DNA from: Egibacteraceae bacterium
GTDB lineage: Bacteria; Actinomycetota; Nitriliruptoria; Euzebyales; Egibacteraceae
NCBI GenBank assembly: GCA_030446775.1
Contig: JAUJMQ010000001.1
Location: 16,487-80,486 of the forward strand
DNA length: 64,000 nt
Direction: 5' to 3'
The notes beneath the pieces were generated by a model that was not told the DNA's origin, ran no database searches, and saw nothing but the letters and a program-made list of their open reading frames with translations. A program made the position numbers and the translations under genes. Shown one piece after another: positions 37,799-47,096 of this stretch. How positions within the stretch are numbered: position 1 is the first letter of the stretch; every line of letters starts with the position of its first letter.

Positions 37799-39511
37799 GT
37801 GTGGCTCCGACTCCTCGCGCTCCTGCTCGCCGGCCTTCTCACCGGCACCGGCGCCGCGCTGGTGCTCGACCGGCCGGCCGGCAGCTCGTCCGCGGCCGAG
37901 CCGTCGTCGTCGGTGGCCTCGCCGTCGGGCGTCGAGCCCGGACCTTCTCCCTCCGCGACCAGCCGTTCCACGGCGCCGTCAGCGAGCGCCCTCGCGGTCG
38001 CACCCACCGGCCAGGCGCCGGCCGCGACGGCGTCTGCGGTGACCGGCTCCCCGGTGGCGCCGTCGCCGTCGGTCTCGTCTACCGCCACGCCTGCTCCCGC
38101 GGCCACGTCTCCCGCGGCGCCTTCTCCGACACCGGGCACGTCGCCGTCGGCGGTCGCCGCCCTCGACCAGCAGGCCCTCGCCGGCGAGGCGACGGCCAGG
38201 GCGCGGCTGCGGATCCGGCTCGCGCGCGTCGTCAGGCGCCACGGCCGGCGCGACGACGCCGCCGTCGCGGTCCTCGACGACCGCGGTCAGCCGCTGTACC
38301 AGCGCGAGAGCGCCCGCCAGGTCGTGCCCGCGTCGACCCAGAAGCTGCTCGTCGCCGGCGCCGCACTGGCCGTCCTCGGCGAGGACCACCGCTACGTCAC
38401 CACCGTCCGCGCCACCGCTCGACCCCGTGACGGCGTGCTGCGCGGCGACCTCGTCCTGGTGGGCGGCGGCGACCCCGTGCTCGCGAGCCCCGAGTTCGCC
38501 AGGGCGGAGCCCGACCGGCCCCGCACCCCCGTCGCCCGGCTGGCGGCGCGGGTCCGCGCGGCGGGCATCCGCCGGGTGACCGGCCGCGTCATCGGCGACC
38601 CGCGGGTGCTGGGCGCCCAGCCGCTGGCCCAAGGCTGGCTGCCGCGGTACGTGGACAACCTCGACGCCACCAGGGTGTCGGGTCTCACCGTGGACGGGGG
38701 ACGACGGCTGTTCCGGCGCGCAGGCGTGCTCCGCGGCGAGGCGGCCCGGAGCCCGGCTCGCCGCGCCGCCGCCGTCCTGACCGTGCAGCTGCGCGACCAC
38801 GGGGTGCGTGTCGCGGGCGGCCCGCGTGCCTCCCGGCGACCCCCCGCCACGCCCGCCGAGGTGGCGCGGGTGCGCAGTCCCCGCCTCGCCGTGCTGCTGG
38901 CGACGATGGTGCGCGACAGCGACAACGGCATCGCCGACACCGTGCACCGCTCGCTCGGCGCGGCCGCGGGCGACCCCACGTGGTCGGGATCGGCCGTCGC
39001 CGTCGAGCGGGCCCTGGCTCCGCTCGCGCTGGACTGGACCGGCGTCGTCATGGCCGACGGCTCGGGGCTGTCGCGCAGCAACCGCGTCACCGCCGGCTTC
39101 CTCGTGCGGCTGCAGGAGCGGATGTGGTCGTCCAACCTCGGCCCCCGCTGGCGCTCGCTGCTGGCCGTGTCGGGACGCCGCGGCACGCTGCGAGGGCGGC
39201 TCGTGGGCACCGTCGCGGAGGGGCGCCTGTACGGCAAGACCGGATCCCTGCGTGACGTGCGCAGCTTCGTCGGCACCGTCACGGGCCCGCGCGGGGACGT
39301 CACCCTGGCCGTCGTCGGCAACGGGCTCACGTCGGCGGGTATGGAGCGCGTGCGCGAGCTGACCGACCGCTTGGCCGTCGTGGCCGCCGAGGAGGTCCTG
39401 GGCTGCCGGCGGGTCCGCCGCTCCGCCGTCGCCCCCGAGCGGCGTCGCCACGGCGAGGACTCTCCGGTGCGCCGCCGTGTCCGCGTCCGTCTGGTGTGCG
39501 ACGCCGCGTGA
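37799..39511 (+). CDS. dacB: D-alanyl-D-alanine carboxypeptidase/endopeptidase, PBP4 (S13) type
   Basis: Secreted or membrane-anchored peptidase of 570 residues. The N-terminal hydrophobic segment LALLLAGLLTGTGAALVL is followed by a long Ser/Pro/Ala-rich stalk (residues about 22-115). Active-site motifs: SxxK in PASTQKLLVAGAAL, SxN in RDSDNGIADTVHRS, and KTG in YGKTGSLRDV. It trims peptidoglycan stem peptides. Start GTG at 37799. The stop overlaps the start of the HD protein gene, implying translational coupling. Confidence 0.92.
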   Translation: MWLRLLALLLAGLLTGTGAALVLDRPAGSSSAAEPSSSVASPSGVEPGPSPSATSRSTAPSASALAVAPTGQAPAATASAVTGSPVAPSPSVSSTATPAPAATSPAAPSPTPGTSPSAVAALDQQALAGEATARARLRIRLARVVRRHGRRDDAAVAVLDDRGQPLYQRESARQVVPASTQKLLVAGAALAVLGEDHRYVTTVRATARPRDGVLRGDLVLVGGGDPVLASPEFARAEPDRPRTPVARLAARVRAAGIRRVTGRVIGDPRVLGAQPLAQGWLPRYVDNLDATRVSGLTVDGGRRLFRRAGVLRGEAARSPARRAAAVLTVQLRDHGVRVAGGPRASRRPPATPAEVARVRSPRLAVLLATMVRDSDNGIADTVHRSLGAAAGDPTWSGSAVAVERALAPLALDWTGVVMADGSGLSRSNRVTAGFLVRLQERMWSSNLGPRWRSLLAVSGRRGTLRGRLVGTVAEGRLYGKTGSLRDVRSFVGTVTGPRGDVTLAVVGNGLTSAGMERVRELTDRLAVVAAEEVLGCRRVRRSAVAPERRRHGEDSPVRRRVRVRLVCDAA

Positions 39512-40392
39512 CCGTCGACGCGCCGGCGCTGGTCGCCGACCTGCTCGACGACCCACCCGCCGCGCTGACCCGCCACGGCGACGGCATCCCGGAGCTCGCC
39601 GCGATGCGGGGCTGCCCCCAGCCGCCCAACCACCATGCCGAAGGCGACGTGTGGACCCACACCCGCCTGGCGCTGGAAGCGGCGGCGGACCTGCCCGCCG
39701 CGGTCGACCGCCACGCCGGTGCCGCCCTTGTCGCCGCTGGGCTCGCGCCGCTGGCTTTGCCGCGGCGCACGTTGACCGCCACGGTCGCCGTCCTGCTGCA
39801 CGACGCGGCCAAACCCGTCACCATCGCGGGCGGGGCGCAGGGCTGGACCTACTACGGCCACGACGCGGTGGGCGCCGAGCTCGCACGCGGCCTGCTGGGG
39901 CGCCTGCAGCTGTCCCGAGCCGCCGCGGCGGCGGGCGCGAAGCTCGACGTCGACGCCGTGTGCTGGCTGGTCCGCGAGCACCTGTTCTGGCTGAACACCG
40001 ACGTCGGCCGCGTCACCGACCGGGCCGTGGCGCGCCGCTTCGTGCGTGACGACGGCCGCGACGAGGACCTCCGGCTGCTGTCGTGGTGCGACACCTTGGG
40101 CTCCCTGGGGCCTGACGGCCGCCCGGCGGTCGGACTGCTCGTCGACGCGGAGGCCCGTCTGGCCGCCAGCCGTGCCCGCGCCGCCGAGGCCGCCGCGCGC
40201 CCGGCCCCGCTGCTGGACGGCGAGGCGGTCATGGCGGCACTCGGCCTGGAGCCCGGGCCGCGGGTCGGAGCCGTGCTCGCCCACCTGAGACAGGTATGCA
40301 CCGGGGAGGACAGCGCCCGTCGGCGGCTGCGCGACGACGCGGCGTGGCTGCGGGCCGCACCGCTGTCGGAGCTGCGTGCGCGCAACGCCTAG
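39508..40392 (+). CDS. HD-domain phosphohydrolase
   Basis: Protein of 294 residues beginning GTG at 39508 within GTGA of the dacB stop; a GTG at 39496 would add four residues. The metal motif is H in GDVWTHTRLALEAA, HD in VAVLLHDAAKPVTI, and a further His in YYGHDAVGAELA. The layout resembles the HD domain attached to CCA-adding enzymes, but the nucleotidyltransferase head is absent. Substrate unknown. Confidence 0.82.
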   Translation: MTVDAPALVADLLDDPPAALTRHGDGIPELAAMRGCPQPPNHHAEGDVWTHTRLALEAAADLPAAVDRHAGAALVAAGLAPLALPRRTLTATVAVLLHDAAKPVTIAGGAQGWTYYGHDAVGAELARGLLGRLQLSRAAAAAGAKLDVDAVCWLVREHLFWLNTDVGRVTDRAVARRFVRDDGRDEDLRLLSWCDTLGSLGPDGRPAVGLLVDAEARLAASRARAAEAAARPAPLLDGEAVMAALGLEPGPRVGAVLAHLRQVCTGEDSARRRLRDDAAWLRAAPLSELRARNA

Positions 40393-40444
40393 CTCGGCTG
40401 AAGCTGTGCCGCACGCTGGTACGCGTCGGTGACACCTCGTGCTA

Positions 40445-40456
40445 CACCACGTGGTG
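40445..40456. promoter_or_regulatory. 12-bp palindrome, candidate operator
   Basis: CACCACGTGGTG is a perfect inverted repeat 25 bases upstream of the GTG start of the B12-binding regulator. Its position and symmetry suit an autoregulatory operator. I saw no second copy in the window. Confidence 0.35.
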
Positions 40457-40481
40457 CCGACCGAGTCAGGAGTGCCACCCG

Positions 40482-41339
40482 GTGCCCGACACCCCGCCGC
40501 CCGATGGGTTGCTGCTCACGCTCCAGGAGGCCGCCGACCGCCTCAAGGTCCACTACATGACGGCCTACCGGTGGGTGCGCAAGGGCCAGGAGCTGCCGGC
40601 GTTCAAGGCGGGCGGACGCCTGCGGGTGCGCGCGTCCGAGCTCGAGCGCTTCCTGCTCGACCGCCAGGCGGACGTCGCGCTGCCGGCGGGGTCTCCGCGC
40701 CGCACCCGCTGGGCGGCCCACGTCGACCGGCTCCACCGGCTGCTGCTGGACGGGCGGGCTGTCGACGCCGCCGGGCTGCTGCGGAAGGTCGTCTCGGACG
40801 GCGCGCCGGCGGGTGACGTGTACCTGTCGCTGCTGGCGCCGGCGCTGCACCGCGTCGGGGAGGATTGGGCAGCGGGACGGATCGGCGTCGCCGCGGAGCA
40901 CCGCGCCACCGAGATCACGGCCGTCGCCATGGCCCGACTCGGGGACCACTTCCGGCGCCGCGGCCCCTCCCGCGGCGTTGCCGTGACGCTGACCCCGCCC
41001 GGCGAGCAGCACGGCCTCGGGTCGGCCATGGCGGCCGACTTCATGCGGGCGGCGGGCTACGACGTCCATCACCTGGGCGTGAACGTGCCGACCGGGGAGC
41101 TGCGGCAGTTCCTGTCGGTGGTCGCGTGCGACGTCATCTGCTCGTCGGTGACCACGCCGGGACTGGACCCCGGCTACTACCGGGAGCTCGTCTCGGTCTC
41201 GCGCGACGGCGGCCCGCCCGCGGTCGTCGTGATCGGTGGCCAGGGCGCCGACCCGGAGGCGGCCCGGGACGCGGGTGCGCTGCACGTCGCCGACCTGCGT
41301 GACCTGTCCCTGCGTCTGGATGCGATGGCGCGCTCCTAG
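40482..41339 (+). CDS. CarH-like B12-binding transcriptional regulator with excisionase-type HTH
   Basis: Protein of 285 residues. Residues 11-60 are a MerR/excisionase-type HTH (LTLQEAADRLKVHYMTAYRW), about 80-160 a helical B12-binding cap, and 165-285 a Rossmann B12 domain. Cobalamin residues of photoreceptor CarH are present: W129-x9-E139-H140 and E175-x-H177-x-x-G180 in TPPGEQHGLGSAM. The His that follows the Trp in Thermus CarH (His132) is Ala130 here. Light- or B12-dependent gene control is plausible. The GTG start at 40482 follows AGGAG. No carotenoid or photolyase gene is adjacent. Confidence 0.85.
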   Translation: MPDTPPPDGLLLTLQEAADRLKVHYMTAYRWVRKGQELPAFKAGGRLRVRASELERFLLDRQADVALPAGSPRRTRWAAHVDRLHRLLLDGRAVDAAGLLRKVVSDGAPAGDVYLSLLAPALHRVGEDWAAGRIGVAAEHRATEITAVAMARLGDHFRRRGPSRGVAVTLTPPGEQHGLGSAMAADFMRAAGYDVHHLGVNVPTGELRQFLSVVACDVICSSVTTPGLDPGYYRELVSVSRDGGPPAVVVIGGQGADPEAARDAGALHVADLRDLSLRLDAMARS

Positions 41340-41353
41340 CGGGCGGTGCCCCC

Positions 41354-42073
41354 ATGGACAACCGCACCGAGCAGCTCGCCGACGGCGTCTGGCGTGTCGA
41401 GGTGGGCACGATGGTCAACGCCTACGTCCTCGCCGTCGACGGTCGCGGCGACGGCGACGGCCTCGCGATCGTGGACACCGGCACCGCCGGCGGTGGACCG
41501 CGGCTCGTGCGCAGCATCCGGCTGCTGGGCTTTGAACCGCGCGCGGTCCGCGAGGTGCTGCTCACCCACTGGCATCGCGACCACAGCGGCAGCGCGGCGC
41601 GCTTCGCACGTTCGAGCGCCGCACCGCGGGTGCGGGCGGGCGTCCGTGACCTGCCCGTCGTCCAGGGCCGGCAGCGCCGCCCGCAGCGCGAGGCGGCAGC
41701 GGGCGACGCGACGGTCCTGGGCCGGCTCGTGGGGCGGATCTCGGTTCCCGGGGCGCCGGTACCCGAGGCGAGCGCGCTCCACGGCGGGGCGCGGCTCGAC
41801 ATCGCGGGGGGAGTCCTCGTCGTTCCCGCGCCGGGCCACACCCCCGGATCGCTGGCGTTCCACCTGCGGGATCGTGGCGTGCTGCTGGCGGGCGACGCGG
41901 TGCTGACCGTGCCGCGCCTGTGGCGTGGGCCGCGCGCCTTGTGCTCCGCGCTGTCAGAGCAAACAACCAGCCTGCGCCGGCTCGCCGGGCTGGAGTTCGA
42001 CGTGCTGGCTCCGGGCCACGGCCCGCCGCTCGCGCGTCGCGCCCGCGACCGTCTCGCCGCCCTCGCCGGTTGA
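41354..42073 (+). CDS. metallo-beta-lactamase-fold hydrolase
   Basis: Protein of 239 residues with the metal motif LLTHWHRDHSGSAARF, a third ligand region VVPAPGHTPGSLAFH, Asp in LLAGDAVLT and the final His in VLAPGHGPPLARR. Similar proteins include glyoxalase II-like and quorum lactonase-like hydrolases; the substrate cannot be told. Starts 14 bases after the regulator stop, so it may be its partner or co-transcribed target. ATG at 41354. Confidence 0.87.
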   Translation: MDNRTEQLADGVWRVEVGTMVNAYVLAVDGRGDGDGLAIVDTGTAGGGPRLVRSIRLLGFEPRAVREVLLTHWHRDHSGSAARFARSSAAPRVRAGVRDLPVVQGRQRRPQREAAAGDATVLGRLVGRISVPGAPVPEASALHGGARLDIAGGVLVVPAPGHTPGSLAFHLRDRGVLLAGDAVLTVPRLWRGPRALCSALSEQTTSLRRLAGLEFDVLAPGHGPPLARRARDRLAALAG

Positions 42074-42217
42074 GCCGTCCGCTCGGTCAGCAGCGAGCCG
42101 TCGGCAAGCGCGACGCTCGTGATGAGATCCGCCGGGTACCCGGCGTCTCCGGGCCGGGCGGTTGCTCCGGCGGCGGCACGGCGTTTCGGGCCTTCCTGTG
42201 CGGTCTAGGTTCCGCTC

Positions 42218-43186
42218 ATGGAACGGATCGCGGTACTGACCAGCGGCGGTGACGCCCCCGGCATGAACGCCGCGGTGCGCGCGGTCGTCCGCGCCGCCGA
42301 CGCCGCGGGGATCGTGTCATACGGCGTGCGCAACGGCTACGCCGGCCTCATCGAGGGCCGCCTGGAGCCGATGGACGCGCGCGCGGTCTCCGGGATCCTG
42401 CACCTGGGCGGCACGACGCTGGGCACCGCCCGGTCGCCGCGGTTCCGCACCACCGAGGGCCGGGCCGAGGCCCTCAAGCACCTCGACCTCGCCGGCGTCG
42501 ACGGGCTGGTGGTGCTCGGCGGCGACGGCTCGTTCCGCGGCGCGGACGCGCTGTCGCGGGAGGGGTCGGTGACGGTCGTCGGCATCCCCGGCACGATCGA
42601 CAACGACCTGTCGGGCACGGACTTCACGCTTGGGTTCGACACCGCCGTCAACACCGCCCTGGAACTGATCGACCGGATCCGCGACACCGCCGCGAGCCAC
42701 GGGCGGCTGTTCTTCGTCGAGGTGATGGGCCGGCGCAGCGGCTGGTTGGCGCTGTACTCCGCGCTCGCCGGCGGCGGCACCGAGGCGCTCGTGCCCGAGC
42801 GGCCCACCGACATCGACGTCCTGCGGGTACGGGTGCAGCGGTCCTTCGCGCTCGGCAAGCGCTTCTGCCTGGTGATCGTCGCCGAGGGCGACGACGCCGG
42901 CGGCGCGTACGAGGTCGCCGCCCGCGTCTGCGAGGGCACCGCGGTGGACTACCGGGTCACCACGCTCGGCCACGTGCAGCGGGGCGGGTCGCCGACGATG
43001 CGCGACCGCGTCCTGGGCGCGGTGCTCGGGGATGCGGCGGTCACCGCCCTGCGCGACGGCGCCGACGGGGTCATGGTCGGCCAGCTGCGCGGCGACGTGG
43101 TGCGCACCCCGCTGGAGACAGCGTGGTCGCGGTTCGACCGGACGCCCGAGGACCTGCTCAGTCTCATGGACCGCCTGTCACGCTGA
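42218..43186 (+). CDS. pfkA: ATP-dependent 6-phosphofructokinase
   Basis: Glycolytic enzyme of 322 residues. Start ERIAVLTSGGDAPGMNAAVR, ATP motif VVLGGDGSFRGADALS, catalytic PGTIDNDLSGTDFTLGFDTA, and EVMGRRSGWLALYSALAGG. The Gly of GGDGS marks the ATP-dependent type; PPi enzymes carry Asp (GGDD). The bacterial regulatory region LGHVQRGGSPTMRDRVLGA is intact. ATG at 42218. Single gene. Confidence 0.95.
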   Translation: MERIAVLTSGGDAPGMNAAVRAVVRAADAAGIVSYGVRNGYAGLIEGRLEPMDARAVSGILHLGGTTLGTARSPRFRTTEGRAEALKHLDLAGVDGLVVLGGDGSFRGADALSREGSVTVVGIPGTIDNDLSGTDFTLGFDTAVNTALELIDRIRDTAASHGRLFFVEVMGRRSGWLALYSALAGGGTEALVPERPTDIDVLRVRVQRSFALGKRFCLVIVAEGDDAGGAYEVAARVCEGTAVDYRVTTLGHVQRGGSPTMRDRVLGAVLGDAAVTALRDGADGVMVGQLRGDVVRTPLETAWSRFDRTPEDLLSLMDRLSR

Positions 43187-43296
43187 ACGACAGTCACCAA
43201 AGACCCCAGCACCACACCGACGACGTCCCTGGCGGCGAGCTGGGCGACCCGGCCGCCGGTGGCGCCCGTCACGAGGAGTCCGGCGGCGCCCGCAGC

Positions 43297-44622
43297 TCAC
43301 GCGGCCGGCTCCACCGCCGCCGGTGAGGTGGCCCAGCGGCCGTCGCGCAGGCGCCACACCGTCGCGGCGAGCCGGACCGCCAGGAGCGCCGCCATCCCGG
43401 CCCACACCCCGGGCAGGCCCCAACCCAGCCGCAGCGCGAGCAGGCTGACGGGGACGAGCGCGCCGAGGGCGGCCGCCGCGGTGGACACGAACAGGAAGCG
43501 GAAGTCCTCCGCCCCCATCAGCACGCCGTCGAGCACGAACACGACCCCGCCGATCGGCTGCAGCGCCGCGACGATGACCCACACGCCGCCCACCGCCGCC
43601 AGCACCGCCGGGTCGCTGGTGAACAGCAGCGGCAGCACGCCGGCCAGCGCCAGGTAGCCGCCGGCTATGACCGTCCCGGTCGCCAACCCCCACCACACGA
43701 GGCGGACGGCGATCACGCGGGCCTCGGCCGTCCGACCCGCACCCAACGACGTCGCGATGAGCGCCTGGCCGGCGATCGCGAAGCCGTCGAGGACCAGCGC
43801 CAGCATCGACCACAGCTCGCGGGCGATCTGGTGGGCCGCGACGACGACGGTGCCCATGCGCGCGGCGACGGCGGTGGTGATCAGCAGCCCACCGAGCAGC
43901 GCCGCGGTGCGCAGGAACAGGTCGCGCGACACCCGCACCAGCGCGCGCATCGCGACGGGGTCCACGCGCAGATCCGGGACCGGGAAGCGGCCGCGGGCCA
44001 GCACCAGGAAGGCGGCCGCCGCGCCGGTCTCGGCGACCAGCGTGCCCGCGGCCGCGCCGGCGACGCCCAACCCCGCGGGGTAGATCAGCAGCCACGACAC
44101 CACGGCGTTGACGACGTTGGCCGCCACCGTCACCACCAGCGGCGTGCGTGTGTCCTGCAACCCCCGGAAGGCGCCGTGACCGACCTGGCTGACGAGCAAC
44201 GGCACGGCTGCGAAGGCCCGCACCCGCAGGTAGGCCAGTGCGGGGTCGACGACCGGTCCCGACGCCCCCATCGCGCCGACGAGCGCCGGGCCGGCGGCCA
44301 GCAGCACGGCGGTCACGGCGAGCCCCAGGCCCAGCGCCAGCCACAGCGCCTGCAGCGCGTAGCGGGCGGCCCCTCGGGGGTCGTCGCCGGCCCGCAGCCG
44401 GGCGACGGCGGCGGTCGTGCCGTAGCTGAGGAAGTTGAAGGCGAAGAAGATCGTCGTGAACAGCGCGACGTCGATGCCCAGCGCCGCGAGCGGGACCGCT
44501 CCCAGTCGCCCGACGAGGGCCGTGTCGACCAGCGACAGCAGCGGGTCGGCGGCCAGCGCGGCCATCGCGGGCACTGCGAGCCCCAAGACCTTGCGGTCGA
44601 CGGCGTTCAGGCGCGCGGGCAC
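43297..44622 (-). CDS. MATE family efflux transporter, DinF-like
   Basis: Membrane protein of 441 residues with 12 helices in two homologous halves: LAVPAMAALAADPLLSLVDT and VGRLGAVPLAALGIDVALFT open the first, and LFLRTAALLGGLLITTAVAA with VVAAHQIARELWSMLALVLD the second. The pattern GHGAFRGLQDTRTPL is typical of the DinF branch. It would export organic cations or drugs using an ion gradient. Start GTG at 44622; divergent from arfB. Confidence 0.9.
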   Translation of the reverse strand: MPARLNAVDRKVLGLAVPAMAALAADPLLSLVDTALVGRLGAVPLAALGIDVALFTTIFFAFNFLSYGTTAAVARLRAGDDPRGAARYALQALWLALGLGLAVTAVLLAAGPALVGAMGASGPVVDPALAYLRVRAFAAVPLLVSQVGHGAFRGLQDTRTPLVVTVAANVVNAVVSWLLIYPAGLGVAGAAAGTLVAETGAAAAFLVLARGRFPVPDLRVDPVAMRALVRVSRDLFLRTAALLGGLLITTAVAARMGTVVVAAHQIARELWSMLALVLDGFAIAGQALIATSLGAGRTAEARVIAVRLVWWGLATGTVIAGGYLALAGVLPLLFTSDPAVLAAVGGVWVIVAALQPIGGVVFVLDGVLMGAEDFRFLFVSTAAAALGALVPVSLLALRLGWGLPGVWAGMAALLAVRLAATVWRLRDGRWATSPAAVEPAA

Positions 44623-44669
44623 GGCCCGTACCGTAGGGCCGCCGGGCACGGCCCCGGCAGGAGGGCGAC

Positions 44670-45095
44670 ATGGCGGACATCCCGGTGACCCGCGACGTGG
44701 TCGTCGACGACGCCGAGCTCGAGTGGTCGTTCTCCCGCTCAGGCGGGCCGGGCGGCCAGCACGCCAACACCTCGTCGACCAAGGCCGAGCTGCGCTGGGA
44801 CCTGCCCGCCTCGCCGTCGCTGACCCAGGCGCAGCGCGACCTGGCCCGCCGGCGGCTGGCCGGGCGCCTCACCGCCGACGGGGTGCTCGTGCTGCAGTCG
44901 TCCGAGCACCGCTCTCAGACCCGCAACCGCGAGGCGGCCGTGGCCCGCTTCGCGGCGCTGCTCGCCGACGCACTGCACTCCTCCCCGCCGCGCCGCGCGA
45001 CCGGCCCGACCAGGGCCGCCCGCCGGCGGCGGGTGGAGGCCAAGCGGCGACGGGCCGAGACCAAGGCGCTGCGCCGCCGTCCCCCCCGGGAGTGA
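44670..45095 (+). CDS. arfB: alternative ribosome-rescue factor ArfB (peptidyl-tRNA hydrolase)
   Basis: Protein of 141 residues. The GGQ catalytic loop lies in FSRSGGPGGQHANTSSTKAE, and a highly basic tail (RAARRRRVEAKRRRAETKAL) follows residue 110, which in ArfB inserts in the empty mRNA channel of stalled ribosomes. ATG at 44670, preceded by AGGAGG. Complete. Confidence 0.93.
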   Translation: MADIPVTRDVVVDDAELEWSFSRSGGPGGQHANTSSTKAELRWDLPASPSLTQAQRDLARRRLAGRLTADGVLVLQSSEHRSQTRNREAAVARFAALLADALHSSPPRRATGPTRAARRRRVEAKRRRAETKALRRRPPRE

Positions 45096-45217
45096 GCGAC
45101 CAGCGCACAGTTCCGGGAGGCCGGGAGGAGACCGGGGCGGTGGCGGCGAAGACCGGACGCAACGCTCCTCCGCCGCGAGAGCCGCCGCCGACCCCCGCAT
45201 CCCCACAGGAGAGCCGC

Positions 45218-46672
45218 ATGCGCCGCAGCACGCTTCGCCTGCTCCTCGTCGTCGCCTTGTCGATGGGCCTGTTTCCTGCCGTCGCGCAGGCCGAGGAGCC
45301 CGGCACGCACAGCGAGAACATGTCCTACGTCAAGAACCTGCCCTACGCACCGGACAACGGCGGCAACGGCAACTTCGGCACCGACATTGAGTTCGGCAAG
45401 GTCGGCGGCCGCCAGTACGCCTTCGCGGGCTCCTACCGCAACGGCCTGCAGATCGTGGACATCACCGACCCCCGCGAAGCGACGATCGCGGCGGTCTACG
45501 ACTGCGGCGTGACGCAAGGCGACGTGCAGGTGTTCAAGCGGGCCGACCTGCCCGGGCGCACGTTCGTGACCTACACCTCCGACACCTACGGCGACGGCAC
45601 GTCGACGTGCTACCAGGAAGCGGCGGCGCTGGGCTTCTCGGTGCAGAAGTCCGCGACCCGCGGCAAGAACGGGACCTTCATCGCCGACGTCACCGACCCG
45701 CTCAACCCGACCACCGTCTCGTTCGTCGAGGTGCCAAAGGGCTCGCACAACCAGACGGTCCACCCGAGCGGCAGGTTCCTGTACACCTCCAACTCCGACC
45801 TGATCACGTCGGTCGGCACCCAGGCGATCGAGATCTACGACATCACCGACTTCGCCGCCCCCAGGCTCGCCAAGACGCTGGCGCTGCCGCCGCGCCCCGG
45901 GCTGGGCACCGAGTCCCACGACATCACCTTCAACGCCTCGGGCACCCGCGCGTACTCCGCGGCGCTGAGCCAGGGCGTCATCATCGACACGACGAGCCCC
46001 GCCGACCCCAGCATCGTGGCCAGCTTCCTGGACCCGGCCATCAACGTGTGGCACCAGTCGGACCCGTTCACGATGACCGACCCGGCCACCGGCGCCAAGC
46101 GAGACTTCCTCATCGTCGAGGACGAGGTCGCGGGCGCGATCGGGACCGGCCAGTGCCCCAACGGCGGCGTCCACATCTACGACATCACCGGAGCGAACGA
46201 GCGCAACCCGGTCAAGATCGGCTACTGGAACATCGACGAGCTCCGGCCGACCGACAGCGTCACCGACAGCTGCACCGCCCACGTCTTCGACATCCACGAG
46301 GACGAGGCGATCATGACGATCGCCTTCTACAACGGCGGCGTCCGCGTGGTCGACATCTCCGGGCTGATGGGCATCTCGCTGGGCAACACCGAGATCACCG
46401 GCGCGGGCATGGAGGAGATCGGCTTCTACCGCACCAACGGCGCCGACTCGTGGAGCGCCAAGACCCCGAAGATCTCGGGCAACGGTGACTTCTACCTGTT
46501 CGGCAACGACATCAACCGGGGCCTGGACATCTACAAGTTCACCGCGGACCGGCCGAAGTCCAAGAGCAAGGGCCAGTGGAAGAGCCCCAAGAAGGCCGAG
46601 GCCGACGCGCTGGCCACCCCGCGCGTCGCGCTCAGCGCCGAGACCGCTCCGTTCTGCCTGCTGCCGCAGTAG
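45218..46672 (+). CDS. secreted LVIVD-repeat beta-propeller protein
   Basis: Protein of 484 residues. The signal peptide MRRSTLRLLLVVALSMGLFP ends near AQAEEP. The mature part has repeated LQIVDITDPREATIAAVYD-type strands (also IADVTDPLNPTTVSFVEV, IEIYDITDFAAPRLAKTL, VHIYDITGANERNPVKIG), the LVIVD repeat that forms a propeller. There is a cysteine near the start of several blades and a C-terminal Cys. The function of such proteins is unknown; extracellular. ATG at 45218, GGAGAG upstream. Ends at a strong bidirectional terminator. Confidence 0.85.
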   Translation: MRRSTLRLLLVVALSMGLFPAVAQAEEPGTHSENMSYVKNLPYAPDNGGNGNFGTDIEFGKVGGRQYAFAGSYRNGLQIVDITDPREATIAAVYDCGVTQGDVQVFKRADLPGRTFVTYTSDTYGDGTSTCYQEAAALGFSVQKSATRGKNGTFIADVTDPLNPTTVSFVEVPKGSHNQTVHPSGRFLYTSNSDLITSVGTQAIEIYDITDFAAPRLAKTLALPPRPGLGTESHDITFNASGTRAYSAALSQGVIIDTTSPADPSIVASFLDPAINVWHQSDPFTMTDPATGAKRDFLIVEDEVAGAIGTGQCPNGGVHIYDITGANERNPVKIGYWNIDELRPTDSVTDSCTAHVFDIHEDEAIMTIAFYNGGVRVVDISGLMGISLGNTEITGAGMEEIGFYRTNGADSWSAKTPKISGNGDFYLFGNDINRGLDIYKFTADRPKSKSKGQWKSPKKAEADALATPRVALSAETAPFCLLPQ

Positions 46673-46692
46673 CCGAGTCCTCCAAGCCAGTC

Positions 46693-46731
46693 ACGAACCG
46701 GCCTCGGGACGCTGTCCCGGGGCCGGTTCGT
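46693..46731. terminator. bidirectional hairpin terminator
   Basis: The outer stem is 11 bp (ACGAACCGGCC with GGCCGGTTCGT), then a one-base mismatch and a 6-bp inner stem CGGGAC/GTCCCG with a GCT loop. It lies between the stops of the convergent LVIVD gene (46672) and the DUF202 gene (46736) and should end both. Confidence 0.8.
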
Positions 46732-46735
46732 CGCG

Positions 46736-47096
46736 TCAGGTGGTCAACAGCAGCAAGACCACCGCCACGGCCGCCACCGCCGCGACCGAGAACGCCAGCG
46801 CCCGCGGCGCCAGCCCCTGACCGGGCAGCTCCGTGCGGAGGCGCAGCGCGTTCGTACGCGGCGAACCTGCGATAGCCGCCCAGCGCCGTCAGACCGGCCA
46901 AGACGGCGAGCGTGACCCCGACCACCGCCCCGGCGACGGCTCCGCGGGTCTGCAGCAGCTGCGGCGAGGCGATCCCGGCGGCAAGCAGGCCCAGCGCGGT
47001 ACGGATCCAGGCGAGCAGCGTCCGCTCGTTGGCCAACAGGTCGCGGGCCAGTGACCCGGACCCCTCCCCCGACGCGCCGCCGCCGGCGTCGGTCAC
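46736..47096 (-). CDS. DUF202 (YidH-like) small membrane protein, one frame break
   Basis: About 120 residues. The hallmark LLANERTLLAWIRTALGLLA opens the domain, then GAVVGVTLAVLAGLTALGGY. After RRFAAYE the frame changes near 46850; in the other frame ALRLRTELPGQGLAPRALAF and a final helix VAVVLLLL complete a normal three-helix protein. Start GTG at 47096, overlapping the TGA of the upstream gene. Function unknown. Confidence 0.75.
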
